64,000 bases of DNA, taken from Deltaproteobacteria bacterium. Its GTDB lineage: Bacteria > Myxococcota > Myxococcia > Myxococcales > SZAS-1. The translations under genes were made by a program, and so were the position numbers. Shown here in pieces: positions 23,882-32,817 of the stretch. The notes under the pieces were generated by a model. The model searched no databases, was not told the origin of the DNA, and saw nothing but the letters and a program-made list of their open reading frames with translations. The first letter of the stretch is position 1, and each line of letters begins with the position of its first letter. The stretch is from assembly GCA_018266075.1 (NCBI GenBank), contig JAFEBB010000001.1, positions 163,275 through 227,274 on the forward strand, written 5' to 3'.

Positions 23882-23986
23882 TTACGCGAAAGGTCCCGAT
23901 GCCCGGCCCGCCGGCCAGCAACAGAGACACGCACAGCAGCGACAAGCCGCGGTGGAGCCCTTGCTGGTGGCGGAAACGGGAGTCAT
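23882..23986 (-). CDS. Polycysteine leader peptide of the yeeE/yedE operon (34 aa)
   Basis: A 34-codon ORF beginning MTPVSATS, then TAACRCCACLCC (six Cys codons within nine), then WPAGRASG, ending FA-stop. It aligns end to end without gaps with the leader at 15575-15679: same length, same VSATS, TAAC, CCAC, PAGRA and terminal FA. The stop is 27 nt before the hairpin. As in the first leader, there is no Shine-Dalgarno, and the promoter is 11 nt from the ATG. Expected role: stalling at Cys codons when Cys-tRNA is low turns on the transporter genes. That role is inference from known polycysteine attenuators. Confidence 0.85.
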   Translation of the reverse strand: MTPVSATSKGSTAACRCCACLCCWPAGRASGPFA

Positions 23987-23997
23987 CGGTTGCTCAA

Positions 23998-24027
23998 AGG
24001 CTAGGTGGCGCGTCGGCCTGGCGTCAA
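23998..24027 (-). promoter_or_regulatory. Sigma-70-like promoter for the yeeE/yedE leader
   Basis: On the minus strand TTGACG (24027-24022), an 18-bp spacer, TAGCCT (24003-23998), then 11 nt to the leader ATG. The geometry is identical to that at the cys operon leader. Confidence 0.6.
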
Positions 24028-24074
24028 GCTGCCCCGCTGAAGGCCTTGTTCCACAAGGGTTTGCGGGCTTCGGC

Positions 24075-25154
24075 TCACAGCGGCAACACGCCTTCGGCCG
24101 CCTCCATCAGCTTGAGGCGACGCTGGGTGATCGGGCTGGAGCCGTCGATGAGCGCCTTGGTCTCCTCGAGCACGCGCGCGAGCGGGAAGCGCTGCACGGA
24201 AGGATCGAGCGTCTTCGTGCCGCCCTCGACCTGGGGCTGCCACGAGACCATCTCGTCGGTGCAGCCCGAGAGCAGCGCGCTCACCGCGCCGAGCGCGAGG
24301 CGGCTCGCGACCATGCGGTCGAGGAAGCTCGGGTTGCCGCCGCGCACCACGTGCCCCAGCACCGTGCCGCGGATGTCGACGCCGAGGTCTTTGATCTTCT
24401 CATCCACCTCGCGCACCAGCTTCGTGCACGGCACCTCCACGCCCTCGGCCTTGATGATCAGCACGCGCCGCTTGCCGCGCTCGGCGAAGGCGTGCCGCAC
24501 CAGCTTCACCGTCGCCTCCACGATCTCCGACTCGGCGCGCCCCTGCTCGCGGATGAGCGCGGCGTCGGCGCCGGCGGCGATGGCGCTGGCCATGGCGAGG
24601 TAGCCGCAGTCGCGGCCCATCACCTCGACCACGAAGGCGCGCTTGTGGGCGCGCGCGGTGTCGGCGATGCGGTCGCAGGCCTGGACGATGGTGTTGAGCG
24701 CGGTGTCCACGCCGAGGCAGGTGGAGGTGCAGCCGATGTCGTTGTCGATGCTCGCGGGCACGCCCATGACCTTGATGCCGTGCTCGTTGGCGAGCATGTG
24801 CGCGCCGGTGAGCGAGCCGTTGCCGCCCACCACGATGAGCCCGTCCATCTCGGCGAGGCGCTTGGCTGCCTGCGAGCGACCGCCGGGCTCGCGAAAGCGC
24901 ATCGAGCGCGCCGAGCCGAGCACCGTTCCACCCATGCCGCCGATGAGGTCGGCCTCGAACGCGGGCGCGGGCCGCACGGTGGCACCGTCCTGGACGGTGA
25001 GCGGCTCGAAGCTGCCATCCATCAGGCCTTCGTAGCCGTCGCGGACGCCCACCACGTGCACGCCCTGCGCAGCCGCGACCTTCACGGCGCCGCGGAGGAA
25101 TGCGTTCATGCCCGGTGAGTCGCCGCCGCTCGTCAGCACTGCGATGCGCGCCAT
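24075..25154 (-). CDS. pfkA: 6-phosphofructokinase (PfkA family)
   Basis: Phosphorylates fructose 6-phosphate to the 1,6-bisphosphate in glycolysis. Motifs in order: TSGGDSPGMN at residues 8-17, VVGGNGSLTGA near 108-118, the catalytic loop SIDND (135-139), and MGRDCGYLA further on. 359 aa is in the range of group A PFKs. Two departures are notable. The nucleotide-binding GGDGS is GGNGS here (Asn112 for the metal-binding Asp), and the usual TIDND is SIDND. The phosphoryl donor (ATP or PPi) is therefore uncertain; the Gly after N112 favours ATP. It probably stands alone. Confidence 0.93.
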   Translation of the reverse strand: MARIAVLTSGGDSPGMNAFLRGAVKVAAAQGVHVVGVRDGYEGLMDGSFEPLTVQDGATVRPAPAFEADLIGGMGGTVLGSARSMRFREPGGRSQAAKRLAEMDGLIVVGGNGSLTGAHMLANEHGIKVMGVPASIDNDIGCTSTCLGVDTALNTIVQACDRIADTARAHKRAFVVEVMGRDCGYLAMASAIAAGADAALIREQGRAESEIVEATVKLVRHAFAERGKRRVLIIKAEGVEVPCTKLVREVDEKIKDLGVDIRGTVLGHVVRGGNPSFLDRMVASRLALGAVSALLSGCTDEMVSWQPQVEGGTKTLDPSVQRFPLARVLEETKALIDGSSPITQRRLKLMEAAEGVLPL

Positions 25155-25226
25155 GGTGTGGCCTCCGATCGTGCCGGCAATTGTAGACGGCCCGGGGCTT
25201 TCGATCGCGACGCGTCGCAGCGAGTC

Positions 25227-25367
25227 TCAGCGGCGCCGCTTCTTCTTCGACCGACGCTCCTCGAGCAGGAGATCGAGATCGTCGGCCTGGCGCGCGTCGA
25301 GCTTCTTGCGGATGGGCGCGATCGCTTCGTCGCCGAGCTCGATGATCGCGTTCGCCAGCTCGCTCAC
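25227..25367 (-). CDS. Possible small basic-tailed protein, 46 aa
   Basis: A short minus-strand frame from a GTG (GAGG eight bases upstream) reading VSELANAIIELGDEA and ending LLLEERRSKKKRRR. Nearly all codons end in G or C, and this bias extends ~13 codons upstream (KWIRLIAKHAEVAD) to a point where an out-of-frame GTG lies. That suggests either an unusual start or a small frameshift at the original start. It lies 72 bp upstream of pfkA on the same strand. No family is recognised. Confidence 0.45.
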   Translation of the reverse strand: MSELANAIIELGDEAIAPIRKKLDARQADDLDLLLEERRSKKKRRR

Positions 25368-25593
25368 GTCCGCGACCTCGGCGTGCTTGGCGATGAGCCG
25401 GATCCACTTCCTTTCCGTCGGCCTAGCTGGACAGGCGTGATCCCCCGTGGAAGCCCAGACGCCATGTGAAGTCTCGAAGGGCGACGCGCCGAGTTTCCGG
25501 GCGCCACACGCGCGGCTTTTCGTGTACGCTGCAGTCGCCGAAGATCATTGATGTCGAGAAAGTCGATTGTCTCGCCAAGTCCAAGGGGGGAAC

Positions 25594-26949
25594 TTGAGCC
25601 GGCTCCAATCTGTGATGCTGTTTTGCGCGGTGCTTTCGAGTCCGCGGTTGTCGCACGCGGCGAGGTCGCTCCCCGAGACGCCGGCTCCGCCGCCGACCGC
25701 GTTCGCGATTCCCACGGAGCGGCTCACGCTGCCCAACGGGCTGGTGGTGCTCCTCTCGCCGGACCCGTCGGTGGCCAGCGTCGCCGTGACCATGTCTTTC
25801 GCGGCGGGCACCGAGTACGAGCCTGCGCAGCGGAGCGGCCTCGCGCACCTGGTGGAACACGTGATGGCCATTGGTCCCACGCCCGAGACCGACTACGCGG
25901 GCATCCTCGAGCGCCGCGGCGCGGTGAAGTTCAACGGCTTCACCACCTACGACAGCCTGCGCTACGAGGTCGTCCTCCCCGCGGCCCAGCTCCCTGTCGC
26001 GCTGTGGGCCTTCGCCGATCGCCTGGGCACCCTGCCCGCGCTCATCGACGCCGCGGCGGTGGAGAAGAGCCGCCGGATCGTCTTCCAGGAGCGCGCGCTG
26101 GTCCTCGCGGATCAACCGTTTGGGCTGGTGGACGAGATCGTCGCCAAGGATCTCTACCCTGCTCCGCACCCGCTCCACGGCGGCGTGCTCGGCGTCGAGA
26201 GCGAGCTGGCCACCGCCACCGTCGCCGACATTCACGACTACGTCAGCAAGTACCTCGTCCCCGCAAACGCCGTGCTCACCGTGGTCGGCAACTTCGATCC
26301 CAAGGTGGTGAAGCCGCTCCTCCAGGACACCCTCGGCCTGCTGCCTGGTGGAACACGCGCGCAACCGCCGGCCATCGCGCCCATGGAACCGAGCGGCGCG
26401 GTGGTGGACAAGCACCCCGAGGTCCACTCTCGGGTGCCGCGGGTCACCGTGGCGTGGCGCTTCCCCAGCCAGGTGATCGCAGCGGCCACCACCCTGGAGC
26501 TCGGGGCCTACCTGCTCAATGTCCAGACCGACGGCGCCTGGGGAATGCGCATCGATGCGGACTTCGTGCAGTACGCGGGTGAGTCCACCTTTCGGTTCGA
26601 TCTGGTGCTGCCCTATGCGGAGACCATGGACGCCGCGCAGTCCGACGCCACGAGCTTCGTGCGGTTCCTCACGCGGCGCGAGGCGAACGTGGAGCTCATG
26701 CAGCTGGCGAACCTGGCGCTCGATCGCGCCAACTTGATGATGCTCGATACCCTCGACGGCCGCGCGAGCGCGCTCACCCGGCTCGAGCGGCTCTACGGCG
26801 ACATGAAGCCCGAGGACTACTTCTCGGAGCACTGGCGCGTCGACAACTTCACCGTGCGTGACACCGCCAGGGCGTGCCTGAGCGGGCCGGGTGTGGTGAT
26901 CCACGCGCGCCCCATCCACCCCCGGCCTCCCCGCGGAGAGCGCGAATGA
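25594..26949 (+). CDS. M16 zinc metallopeptidase, catalytic subunit
   Basis: Insulinase/pitrilysin-type peptidase. The inverted zinc motif HLVEH (HxxEH) is intact, with the distal Glu expected in EKSRRIVFQERAL ~75 residues later. The order of N-domain strands (LPNGLVVLLSPDPSVASVAV) is canonical. A signal peptide (SRLQSVMLFCAVLSS...SHA) argues for export. I place the start at a TTG giving an Arg-containing n-region; an ATG seven codons later and a TTG nine codons earlier are alternatives. Its stop overlaps the next gene (ATGA), which encodes a second M16 protein without the zinc motif. Together they look like a catalytic/non-catalytic heterodimer. Confidence 0.9.
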   Translation: MSRLQSVMLFCAVLSSPRLSHAARSLPETPAPPPTAFAIPTERLTLPNGLVVLLSPDPSVASVAVTMSFAAGTEYEPAQRSGLAHLVEHVMAIGPTPETDYAGILERRGAVKFNGFTTYDSLRYEVVLPAAQLPVALWAFADRLGTLPALIDAAAVEKSRRIVFQERALVLADQPFGLVDEIVAKDLYPAPHPLHGGVLGVESELATATVADIHDYVSKYLVPANAVLTVVGNFDPKVVKPLLQDTLGLLPGGTRAQPPAIAPMEPSGAVVDKHPEVHSRVPRVTVAWRFPSQVIAAATTLELGAYLLNVQTDGAWGMRIDADFVQYAGESTFRFDLVLPYAETMDAAQSDATSFVRFLTRREANVELMQLANLALDRANLMMLDTLDGRASALTRLERLYGDMKPEDYFSEHWRVDNFTVRDTARACLSGPGVVIHARPIHPRPPRGERE

Positions 26950-28454
26950 TCCGGCTCCTCGCCACGACGTCCCTCTTGGCCGCATTGGCCGCGCTCGGCT
27001 GTGCGGCCGCACCGCCGGCTCCGCCGCCCGCGCCCGTCTCGAAGCCCGTGGCCGTGGCCCCGCCGGCGCCCACCAAGCCCTGGCACACCACGCCACCGCC
27101 CGAGCCCATCGCCGTGACCCAGACGCCGGACACGCCCGCACAGGAGCAGGTGCTGGCCAATGGGCTCCGCGTGGTGGTGGTGGAGCACCACGGCCGGCCC
27201 ACGGTGATGATCCGGCTCGTCCTGCCGCAGGGCACGGTGGGCGATCCGCCGGAGTGGGCCGGCGCCACGTACCTCGGCGTCTCGCTCGCGACCGACTACT
27301 ACGAGCTCAACGACCAGAACGAGCCCATCTACGACGAGAAATCGTTCCGCGGGCAGCTGGTGGAGCTCGGCGGCACCGCCTTCGCGCTCGCGGAGCCCGA
27401 CGGCTCGGTGATTGGCGTCTCGGGGCTCTCCGTGAACACGCATCGCTACCTGTCGAAGCTGGCCGCGGCGGTTCTCCGGCCACGCCTGGGCGAGCACTCG
27501 TTCTCCGCCCGGCGCGATGCGCTCCTCGACGAGCTCGACGACCTCGAGAGCGCCGACCCGGAGGCGTTCCAGCGGGTGGTGACGGCCAGCGCGTTCGGGA
27601 AGAACCACCCCTACTCGCGCTCCACCATCGGAACCGAGTCCAGCCTCACCGACATGGGCGTGGAGATGGTGCTCGAGCGGCAGAAGCGGGTGCTGGTACC
27701 CGGCGGGGCCACGCTGCTCGTGGTGGGTGACGTGAAAGCGGAAGCGGTCTTCACGGCCGTGGCCGCGCTCTTCCGGCCCTGGCGCGGGCGTGCGCCGCCT
27801 TCGCTGCCCATCGCGCTGCCCTCCCTGGCCCGGTCGAGCGGGGTGGCCGTGTTGAAGCGGACTCCGGCCCAGACGCTCGCCGTGTGCGCCGCACGCCCGC
27901 TCCGGGAGGGCCGCGATGCGATGGGCACGCTCCAGGTGCTGGCGGCCATTCTGGGACGCGGCCTCGGGAGCCGGCTCAGCCTGAACCTGCGCGAGCAGCA
28001 CACGCTCACCTATTCCACCGACGCGGCGGTGGCGCGACGCAGGTACGCCAACGCGTTCCTCGCCTGCGCCACCCTCGACGCCGCGCATGCAGAGGAAGGC
28101 GTGAAGCTCTTCCGCGAGACGCTCGAGTCGGCAGCGAGGGTGCCGCCCACGCCGCAGGAGCTCGAGCGCGCGAAGGCGCTGCTCCTTCAAGACCTCGCGG
28201 CGCACCGCGACGATGCGGCGCACATCACGGAGGCCTGGCTGAACGCCATCCTCATCGACGATGGGCGCCCCGATTTCGACAAGCAAGCGGCGGCCATCAG
28301 TCAGGTGACCGCCGAGCAGGTGCAAGCCATGGCGCGAAAGGTGCTCGCGCCGGACACCCTCGCCTGGACGATGTCGGGAGATCCGGACGTCGCGGCCAAG
28401 GCGGCCGCTGCGGACCATCTTGGCCGCAGCCGGCCCGTCTCGTTCGAGCGTTAG
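26946..28454 (+). CDS. M16 peptidase-like lipoprotein, non-catalytic subunit
   Basis: 502 aa, beginning MIRLLATTSLLAALAALGCAA, a lipoprotein signal followed by a Pro/Ala-rich linker. The fold is M16 (LANGLRVVVVEHHGRPTVMIRL, GVSGLSVNTHRYL, a late LREQHTLTYSTDAAVARRR), but the HxxEH site is replaced by YLGVSLATD, so no zinc is expected. The family pattern (for example mitochondrial processing peptidase) has a zinc-less partner that binds substrate. It shares a 4-nt overlap with the catalytic gene, so coupled translation is likely. It is convergent with the next gene. Confidence 0.88.
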   Translation: MIRLLATTSLLAALAALGCAAAPPAPPPAPVSKPVAVAPPAPTKPWHTTPPPEPIAVTQTPDTPAQEQVLANGLRVVVVEHHGRPTVMIRLVLPQGTVGDPPEWAGATYLGVSLATDYYELNDQNEPIYDEKSFRGQLVELGGTAFALAEPDGSVIGVSGLSVNTHRYLSKLAAAVLRPRLGEHSFSARRDALLDELDDLESADPEAFQRVVTASAFGKNHPYSRSTIGTESSLTDMGVEMVLERQKRVLVPGGATLLVVGDVKAEAVFTAVAALFRPWRGRAPPSLPIALPSLARSSGVAVLKRTPAQTLAVCAARPLREGRDAMGTLQVLAAILGRGLGSRLSLNLREQHTLTYSTDAAVARRRYANAFLACATLDAAHAEEGVKLFRETLESAARVPPTPQELERAKALLLQDLAAHRDDAAHITEAWLNAILIDDGRPDFDKQAAAISQVTAEQVQAMARKVLAPDTLAWTMSGDPDVAAKAAAADHLGRSRPVSFER

Positions 28455-28466
28455 CAGCGAACGCCC

Positions 28467-30113
28467 TCAGCGTGGCGCCTCCCACGGCTGCTGCGCGCGG
28501 AGCTCGCCCACGTCGAGCGTGCCGCGCTCGAGCACGCCGGTGCTCGCGTCGGCGATCCGGTAGGCGAGCGTGCTGCGCCCGAGCGGCTGCGACTCCACGA
28601 AGATGCAGCGCAGCTCGCCCGGCTCGAAGCCGCACTGCGCCTGCACCGAAGCGAGGAGCTGCTCCTGGTGCAAGTGGCCCTCGCCAAAGTTCCAGCCAAG
28701 CACCAGCCCCGCCACGAGCTCGCCATCGAGCCACTCGTGCTCCGCGACGCGCTCCACCGCCTTGGGCACCAGCCGCGGCAGCGCCCGTCCATGCAGGTGC
28801 ATCATGCGAAAGGCCATCACCTTCCCGAGCAGGCCAACCGACGTGGCGCGATCGTAGAAGTGCGCGAGCTGGTCGTAGATCCACGCGCTCGACATCTTCA
28901 TCTTCGAGAGCTTGCGGTACGCGTCGCCGCGGAAGAGCCAGACCGAGTACGCCCAGTTGCCGGCGTAGTAGCGCATCGCGAGCAGGAACGAGATGTGCTC
29001 GGGGAATAGGTTTCCCGCGAGTGGAAGCACCAGCAGCATCAGCACCAGGAATGCGGCGAGCGCGGGCGGGCCAATCGCCAGCAGCGACGCGTCCGGGTGG
29101 GCCCAGAAGAGCGCGAAGCCGCCGTAGACCACCATCACGTTCCACTCGATGGGCACGCCCATGGGCACGTTGCTGGTGATGAAGCTGTGCAGCATCAACA
29201 TGAGCGCGATCGCCACGACGGGCTGCGCGTGGAGCGGCGTGAGCAGGAACGCGAGCGGCACGCCGAGCTCGAGCGCCGTGCCCAGGTGCGCCATGAGCTG
29301 GGCCAAGCGTGAAGGCCGCAGGTCGCGGGGGTAGTCCACGTACATGCGCCGGCGCACGAAGCCGAAGCGCATCACCGGGCTGTTGCTGGTCATCACGCAG
29401 GTGACCGGCGGGAAGTGGTGGTTGAGCTTGGAGAACCCCGCCCAGAACCAGAGCGCGAGCTGCACCGCCTTGGCCGCGGGGATCCAATCGCTCGCGAACG
29501 CGAAGCAGACGATCGTCACCCAGTAGTGCTCGGCGCGCGCCGCGAGGAAGAGCGTCTTATCGAGTATCCCCAGCAGCGGCACCAGCACCACCAGCGGCAA
29601 GAGCTCCGAAGCGCCGAGCTCGGGCGCGAGCAGCGCGCGCAGCGAGGCCACCACCAGCGCCGCATAGAGCCCGACGTCGAGCAGTCCGCGCGTGCGATTG
29701 CCGATCAGCGGCGCGCCCGCGAAGAACGGCAGCTTGGTGGTGCCGGGTCGGAGGAAATAGAGAAAACCGCCCAGCGGCGGCAGATAGCGGCCGGTGAGCG
29801 GCCCGCTCCCACAACCGAGCCCGAGCACCTCGAAGAGCATGCTCCAGACGATGGCCTTCTCGAACGCGAGCGGATGTAACCACCAGGTTTCAATCGTCAG
29901 CGGCCGGCCGAGGGACGGGCTGAAGGTGCAGAAGCCCATCCATGCGGCGACGTAGACCACGACCTTGAGCGCGTAGGCGACGAACACCGCTGGCGGCGTG
30001 CCATAGCCCTGCATCGCCCACGCGGCGCAGACCATCTGTCCGCGCTCGGTGAGCGGCTTCTCGAGCCACTCGAGGGGCGCGTACGGCGGCGGCGTGGGAT
30101 CGAGGAAGCCCAT
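28467..30113 (-). CDS. DUF3556 family multi-pass membrane protein
   Basis: 548 aa starting MGFLDPTPPPYAPLEWLEKP, the conserved opening of DUF3556 proteins, followed by 'YGTPPAVFVAYALKVVVYV' and about ten membrane segments. The later AGFSKLNHHFPPVTCVMTSNSP and the soluble C-terminal ~120 residues also fit that family, best known from mycobacteria. Function is unknown. It lies 10 bp after the metzincin-like gene on the same strand, so the two probably form an operon. Confidence 0.85.
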   Translation of the reverse strand: MGFLDPTPPPYAPLEWLEKPLTERGQMVCAAWAMQGYGTPPAVFVAYALKVVVYVAAWMGFCTFSPSLGRPLTIETWWLHPLAFEKAIVWSMLFEVLGLGCGSGPLTGRYLPPLGGFLYFLRPGTTKLPFFAGAPLIGNRTRGLLDVGLYAALVVASLRALLAPELGASELLPLVVLVPLLGILDKTLFLAARAEHYWVTIVCFAFASDWIPAAKAVQLALWFWAGFSKLNHHFPPVTCVMTSNSPVMRFGFVRRRMYVDYPRDLRPSRLAQLMAHLGTALELGVPLAFLLTPLHAQPVVAIALMLMLHSFITSNVPMGVPIEWNVMVVYGGFALFWAHPDASLLAIGPPALAAFLVLMLLVLPLAGNLFPEHISFLLAMRYYAGNWAYSVWLFRGDAYRKLSKMKMSSAWIYDQLAHFYDRATSVGLLGKVMAFRMMHLHGRALPRLVPKAVERVAEHEWLDGELVAGLVLGWNFGEGHLHQEQLLASVQAQCGFEPGELRCIFVESQPLGRSTLAYRIADASTGVLERGTLDVGELRAQQPWEAPR

Positions 30114-30123
30114 ACTCTGGAAT

Positions 30124-31248
30124 CTAGCGGGTCCAGCCGATCTCTTTCGCGGTGAAGCGATTCACCGCGCACTGCTCCAGCGAGCGCGCCATCGGGCTCT
30201 TGTCGACGTCGAGCGCCACGGTGCCCGCCATCACCTCGCACTTGTCTTGAGGCAGCGTGGGATCGCGGTCTGGCTCGCCGAGGCCCTCGGGGATGCGCGG
30301 GTGGCCGGCATCGTCGTACTTGTCGGTGGCGCCGAGCGTGTGCAGCAGCTCGTGCGTCACCGCCAGCGCCACCCAGCCTTGATCGCGGCTCCCCGCAGGC
30401 GCCTGGACGATGCCCACGTGCCCCTGCTCCAGCCCCACCGACGCATCCAGGCTCTCGCCCGGATGCACCGCGTGGAAGACGACGTAGATGCGCACGTCGC
30501 TCTCGGGCAGGTCGAAGGTGTGCGCCGCCTGAGCGTCGAACCAACGCAGTTGCAGGCTCCAGAGGATCACCGCCAGCCGCGAGGATCCGTCGGGCGGATC
30601 CGGCGGCAGCACGTCGATGGCGCGCGTGGTGCCGACTTCGATGCCGCCCGTCTCGCGCTTTTGAAGCGCCGCCTGCGCGAGGAGAAAGCGGCCGACGTCC
30701 GCGAAGGCGTTGGGCGGGAGCGACTTCGCCCAGCGCTCGGCGCCGGGATCGCCCGGCGCTGCCACGGGCACCACGCTCACGCGAAGCGGCGCGATCCAGG
30801 CGTGCAGGCGCCTTCGCGTGGACATCGCCGTGATGGCGACGGCGGCCAATACGATTAACAAAAAGGTGATGCGCAAGTTCCGGAATGTCGTCCGCCGCCG
30901 CCGAGCCCGGGCACATCGCGCGCACTCGCCGTTGCCAAAGGCAAGGCAGTAGCCGCAAGCGGTGGCGTCGCCGCAGGTCGGGCAGCGATCGCCCACGAGC
31001 GCGGGGTGCGCGGCACAGCGCTCGATTCGACTGGACGGCCGAACCCGGCCCAGCTCGCGCTCCAGGCGCTGGCTGGCGGCGTTCGCGTCGCCGCGGACGA
31101 TGAGGTGCAGCGTCACCGGCGCCTTGCTGCGGAGCACGTCGGCCTGCGCGGCGCTCAGCCCGAGCAAGCTCCGACACACCGCGCGCCAACGCTCGGGCGT
31201 GGTGCCGTCTGGCGGGAAGAGGTCGAGCTGGAGACGGGTCTCGTCCAC
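30124..31248 (-). CDS. Membrane-anchored metzincin-type metalloprotease with N-terminal Cys cluster
   Basis: 374 aa. The N-terminal ~130 residues are cytoplasmic, with a zinc-ribbon-like series of Cys/His (CAAHPALVGDRCPTCG, ACGYC, CARCAR). One membrane helix (ITFLLIVLAAVAITAM) follows. The outer part holds the metzincin signature HELLHTLGATD (HExxHxxGxxD/H) near residue 300, with a downstream Met (CEVMAG) in the place of the Met-turn. So it is a single-pass zinc protease with an inside sensor-like module. The target is unknown. It is divergent from the amidase. Confidence 0.82.
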   Translation of the reverse strand: MDETRLQLDLFPPDGTTPERWRAVCRSLLGLSAAQADVLRSKAPVTLHLIVRGDANAASQRLERELGRVRPSSRIERCAAHPALVGDRCPTCGDATACGYCLAFGNGECARCARARRRRTTFRNLRITFLLIVLAAVAITAMSTRRRLHAWIAPLRVSVVPVAAPGDPGAERWAKSLPPNAFADVGRFLLAQAALQKRETGGIEVGTTRAIDVLPPDPPDGSSRLAVILWSLQLRWFDAQAAHTFDLPESDVRIYVVFHAVHPGESLDASVGLEQGHVGIVQAPAGSRDQGWVALAVTHELLHTLGATDKYDDAGHPRIPEGLGEPDRDPTLPQDKCEVMAGTVALDVDKSPMARSLEQCAVNRFTAKEIGWTR

Positions 31249-31323
31249 GTGCGCATGCTACCTCCGCCGACCGCGATTCAAGTCTCGACTTGCGCGCGCA
31301 CACAGGTAGTACCCTGCCCAACC

Positions 31324-32814
31324 ATGCGCCTCCCCGAATATGACGAGCAGGACGCCACCGGTCTCGCCGAGCTGGTCCGCAGCAAGCAGGTGACGCCCAC
31401 GGAGCTCGTGGAAGCGGCCATCGAGCGCATCGAGGCGCGCAACCCGGCGCTCAACGCGGTGGTGCACACCCAGTTCGACCGCGCGCGAAAGGAAGCGAGC
31501 GCGCCGCGCGAGGGCCCGTTCGCGGGCGTGCCGTTCTTGCTCAAGGACCTGATGGCCGAGGACGAAGGGCAACCGAGCACCAGCAGCTGCAGGCTCGGGA
31601 GCGAGTGGCGCGCCACGCGCGACTGCGAGCTCGTGGCCCGCTTCAAGCGCGCGGGCCTCATCATCCTCGGGCGCACGAACACGCCCGAGTTCGGAATCAT
31701 GGGCACCACGGAGTCGGCGTTTCGCGGGCCCGCGCACAACCCGTGGGATCCCGCGCATTCGACGGGCGGCTCGAGCGGCGGCTCCGGCGCAGCGGTGAGC
31801 GCGCGCATGGTGCCCGCGGCGCACGCCGGCGACGGCGGCGGGTCCATTCGCATCCCGGCGGCACACTGTGGCCTCGTCGGCCTCAAGCCCACGCGCGGCC
31901 GAAATCCCATGGGACCGGTCAGCGGCGAGCACTGGGCGAGCCTGGTGGAGGAGCACGTGGTCACGCGCAGCGTGCGCGACACCGCGGCCCTCCTCGATGC
32001 GACCGCCGGCACCGACGTGGGCGCGCCTTATCAAGTCCGCGATCCGGCGCGGCCCTTCGTCGCCGAGCTGGGCCAGTCGCCGGGCAACTTGAAGATCGGC
32101 TTCACCACCCAGCCGCTCTTCGCCGAGAAGATCGACCCCGATTGCGTGGCCGCGGTGAACGACGCCGCGAACCTCGCGCGCTCGCTCGGCCATCAGGTCG
32201 AGGAGGCGATGCCCAAGTTCGATCGCCCTGCCCTCATTCGCGCCTACCTCTTCGTGGTGGCCGCGGGCGTGAGCTCGGATCTCGCCGCGGCCGAGGCGCG
32301 CGCAGGTCGCAAGGCACGTGCGAGCGATGTGGAGCCGGCCACGTGGTTGCTGCACTCCATCGCGCGCTCGCTCCCGACGGCCGACTACATCGCTGCCGTG
32401 GACCTCATTCGCCGCACCTCGCGCGAGGTCGCGGAGTTCTTCACGCGCTACGACGTGCTGCTCCTGGCCACCGCTGCCCGCCCGCCGGTGAAGCTCGGCG
32501 AGCTCTCGCCCACCCGCAGCGAGCTCTTCCAGCTCAGCATCCTGCGCGCGCTGCCCATCCACGCGCTTCTCATGAAGGCCGTCGACGAGATGGCGCACGG
32601 TCCGCTCTCTGCCACGCCCAACACGCAGCTCTTCAACATGACCGGCCAGCCGGCGATCTCGCTGCCGCTCTTCTGGAATGCGGCGGGCCTGCCCATTGGC
32701 ACGCAGTGGGTGGTGCCCTATGGCCGCGAAGATGTGCTCATTCGACTCGCGAGCCAGCTCGAGGTGGCGCGGCCGTGGGCGGCGCGGAAGCCGCCGATGT
32801 TGCAGAACGCGTGA
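31324..32814 (+). CDS. Amidase signature (AS) family hydrolase
   Basis: Ser-cisSer-Lys amidase. Catalytic Lys in VPFLLKDLM near residue 79, the Gly/Ser-rich STGGSSGGSGAAV with the cis-Ser, and the nucleophile in GDGGGSIRIPAAHCGLVGLKPT. 496 aa is normal. The family includes GatA and many amide or 6-aminohexanoate-type hydrolases; the lack of gatB/gatC neighbours argues against GatA, so the substrate is open. It is divergent from the metalloprotease gene and convergent with the next (3-bp gap). Confidence 0.92.
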   Translation: MRLPEYDEQDATGLAELVRSKQVTPTELVEAAIERIEARNPALNAVVHTQFDRARKEASAPREGPFAGVPFLLKDLMAEDEGQPSTSSCRLGSEWRATRDCELVARFKRAGLIILGRTNTPEFGIMGTTESAFRGPAHNPWDPAHSTGGSSGGSGAAVSARMVPAAHAGDGGGSIRIPAAHCGLVGLKPTRGRNPMGPVSGEHWASLVEEHVVTRSVRDTAALLDATAGTDVGAPYQVRDPARPFVAELGQSPGNLKIGFTTQPLFAEKIDPDCVAAVNDAANLARSLGHQVEEAMPKFDRPALIRAYLFVVAAGVSSDLAAAEARAGRKARASDVEPATWLLHSIARSLPTADYIAAVDLIRRTSREVAEFFTRYDVLLLATAARPPVKLGELSPTRSELFQLSILRALPIHALLMKAVDEMAHGPLSATPNTQLFNMTGQPAISLPLFWNAAGLPIGTQWVVPYGREDVLIRLASQLEVARPWAARKPPMLQNA

Positions 32815-32817
32815 GCG

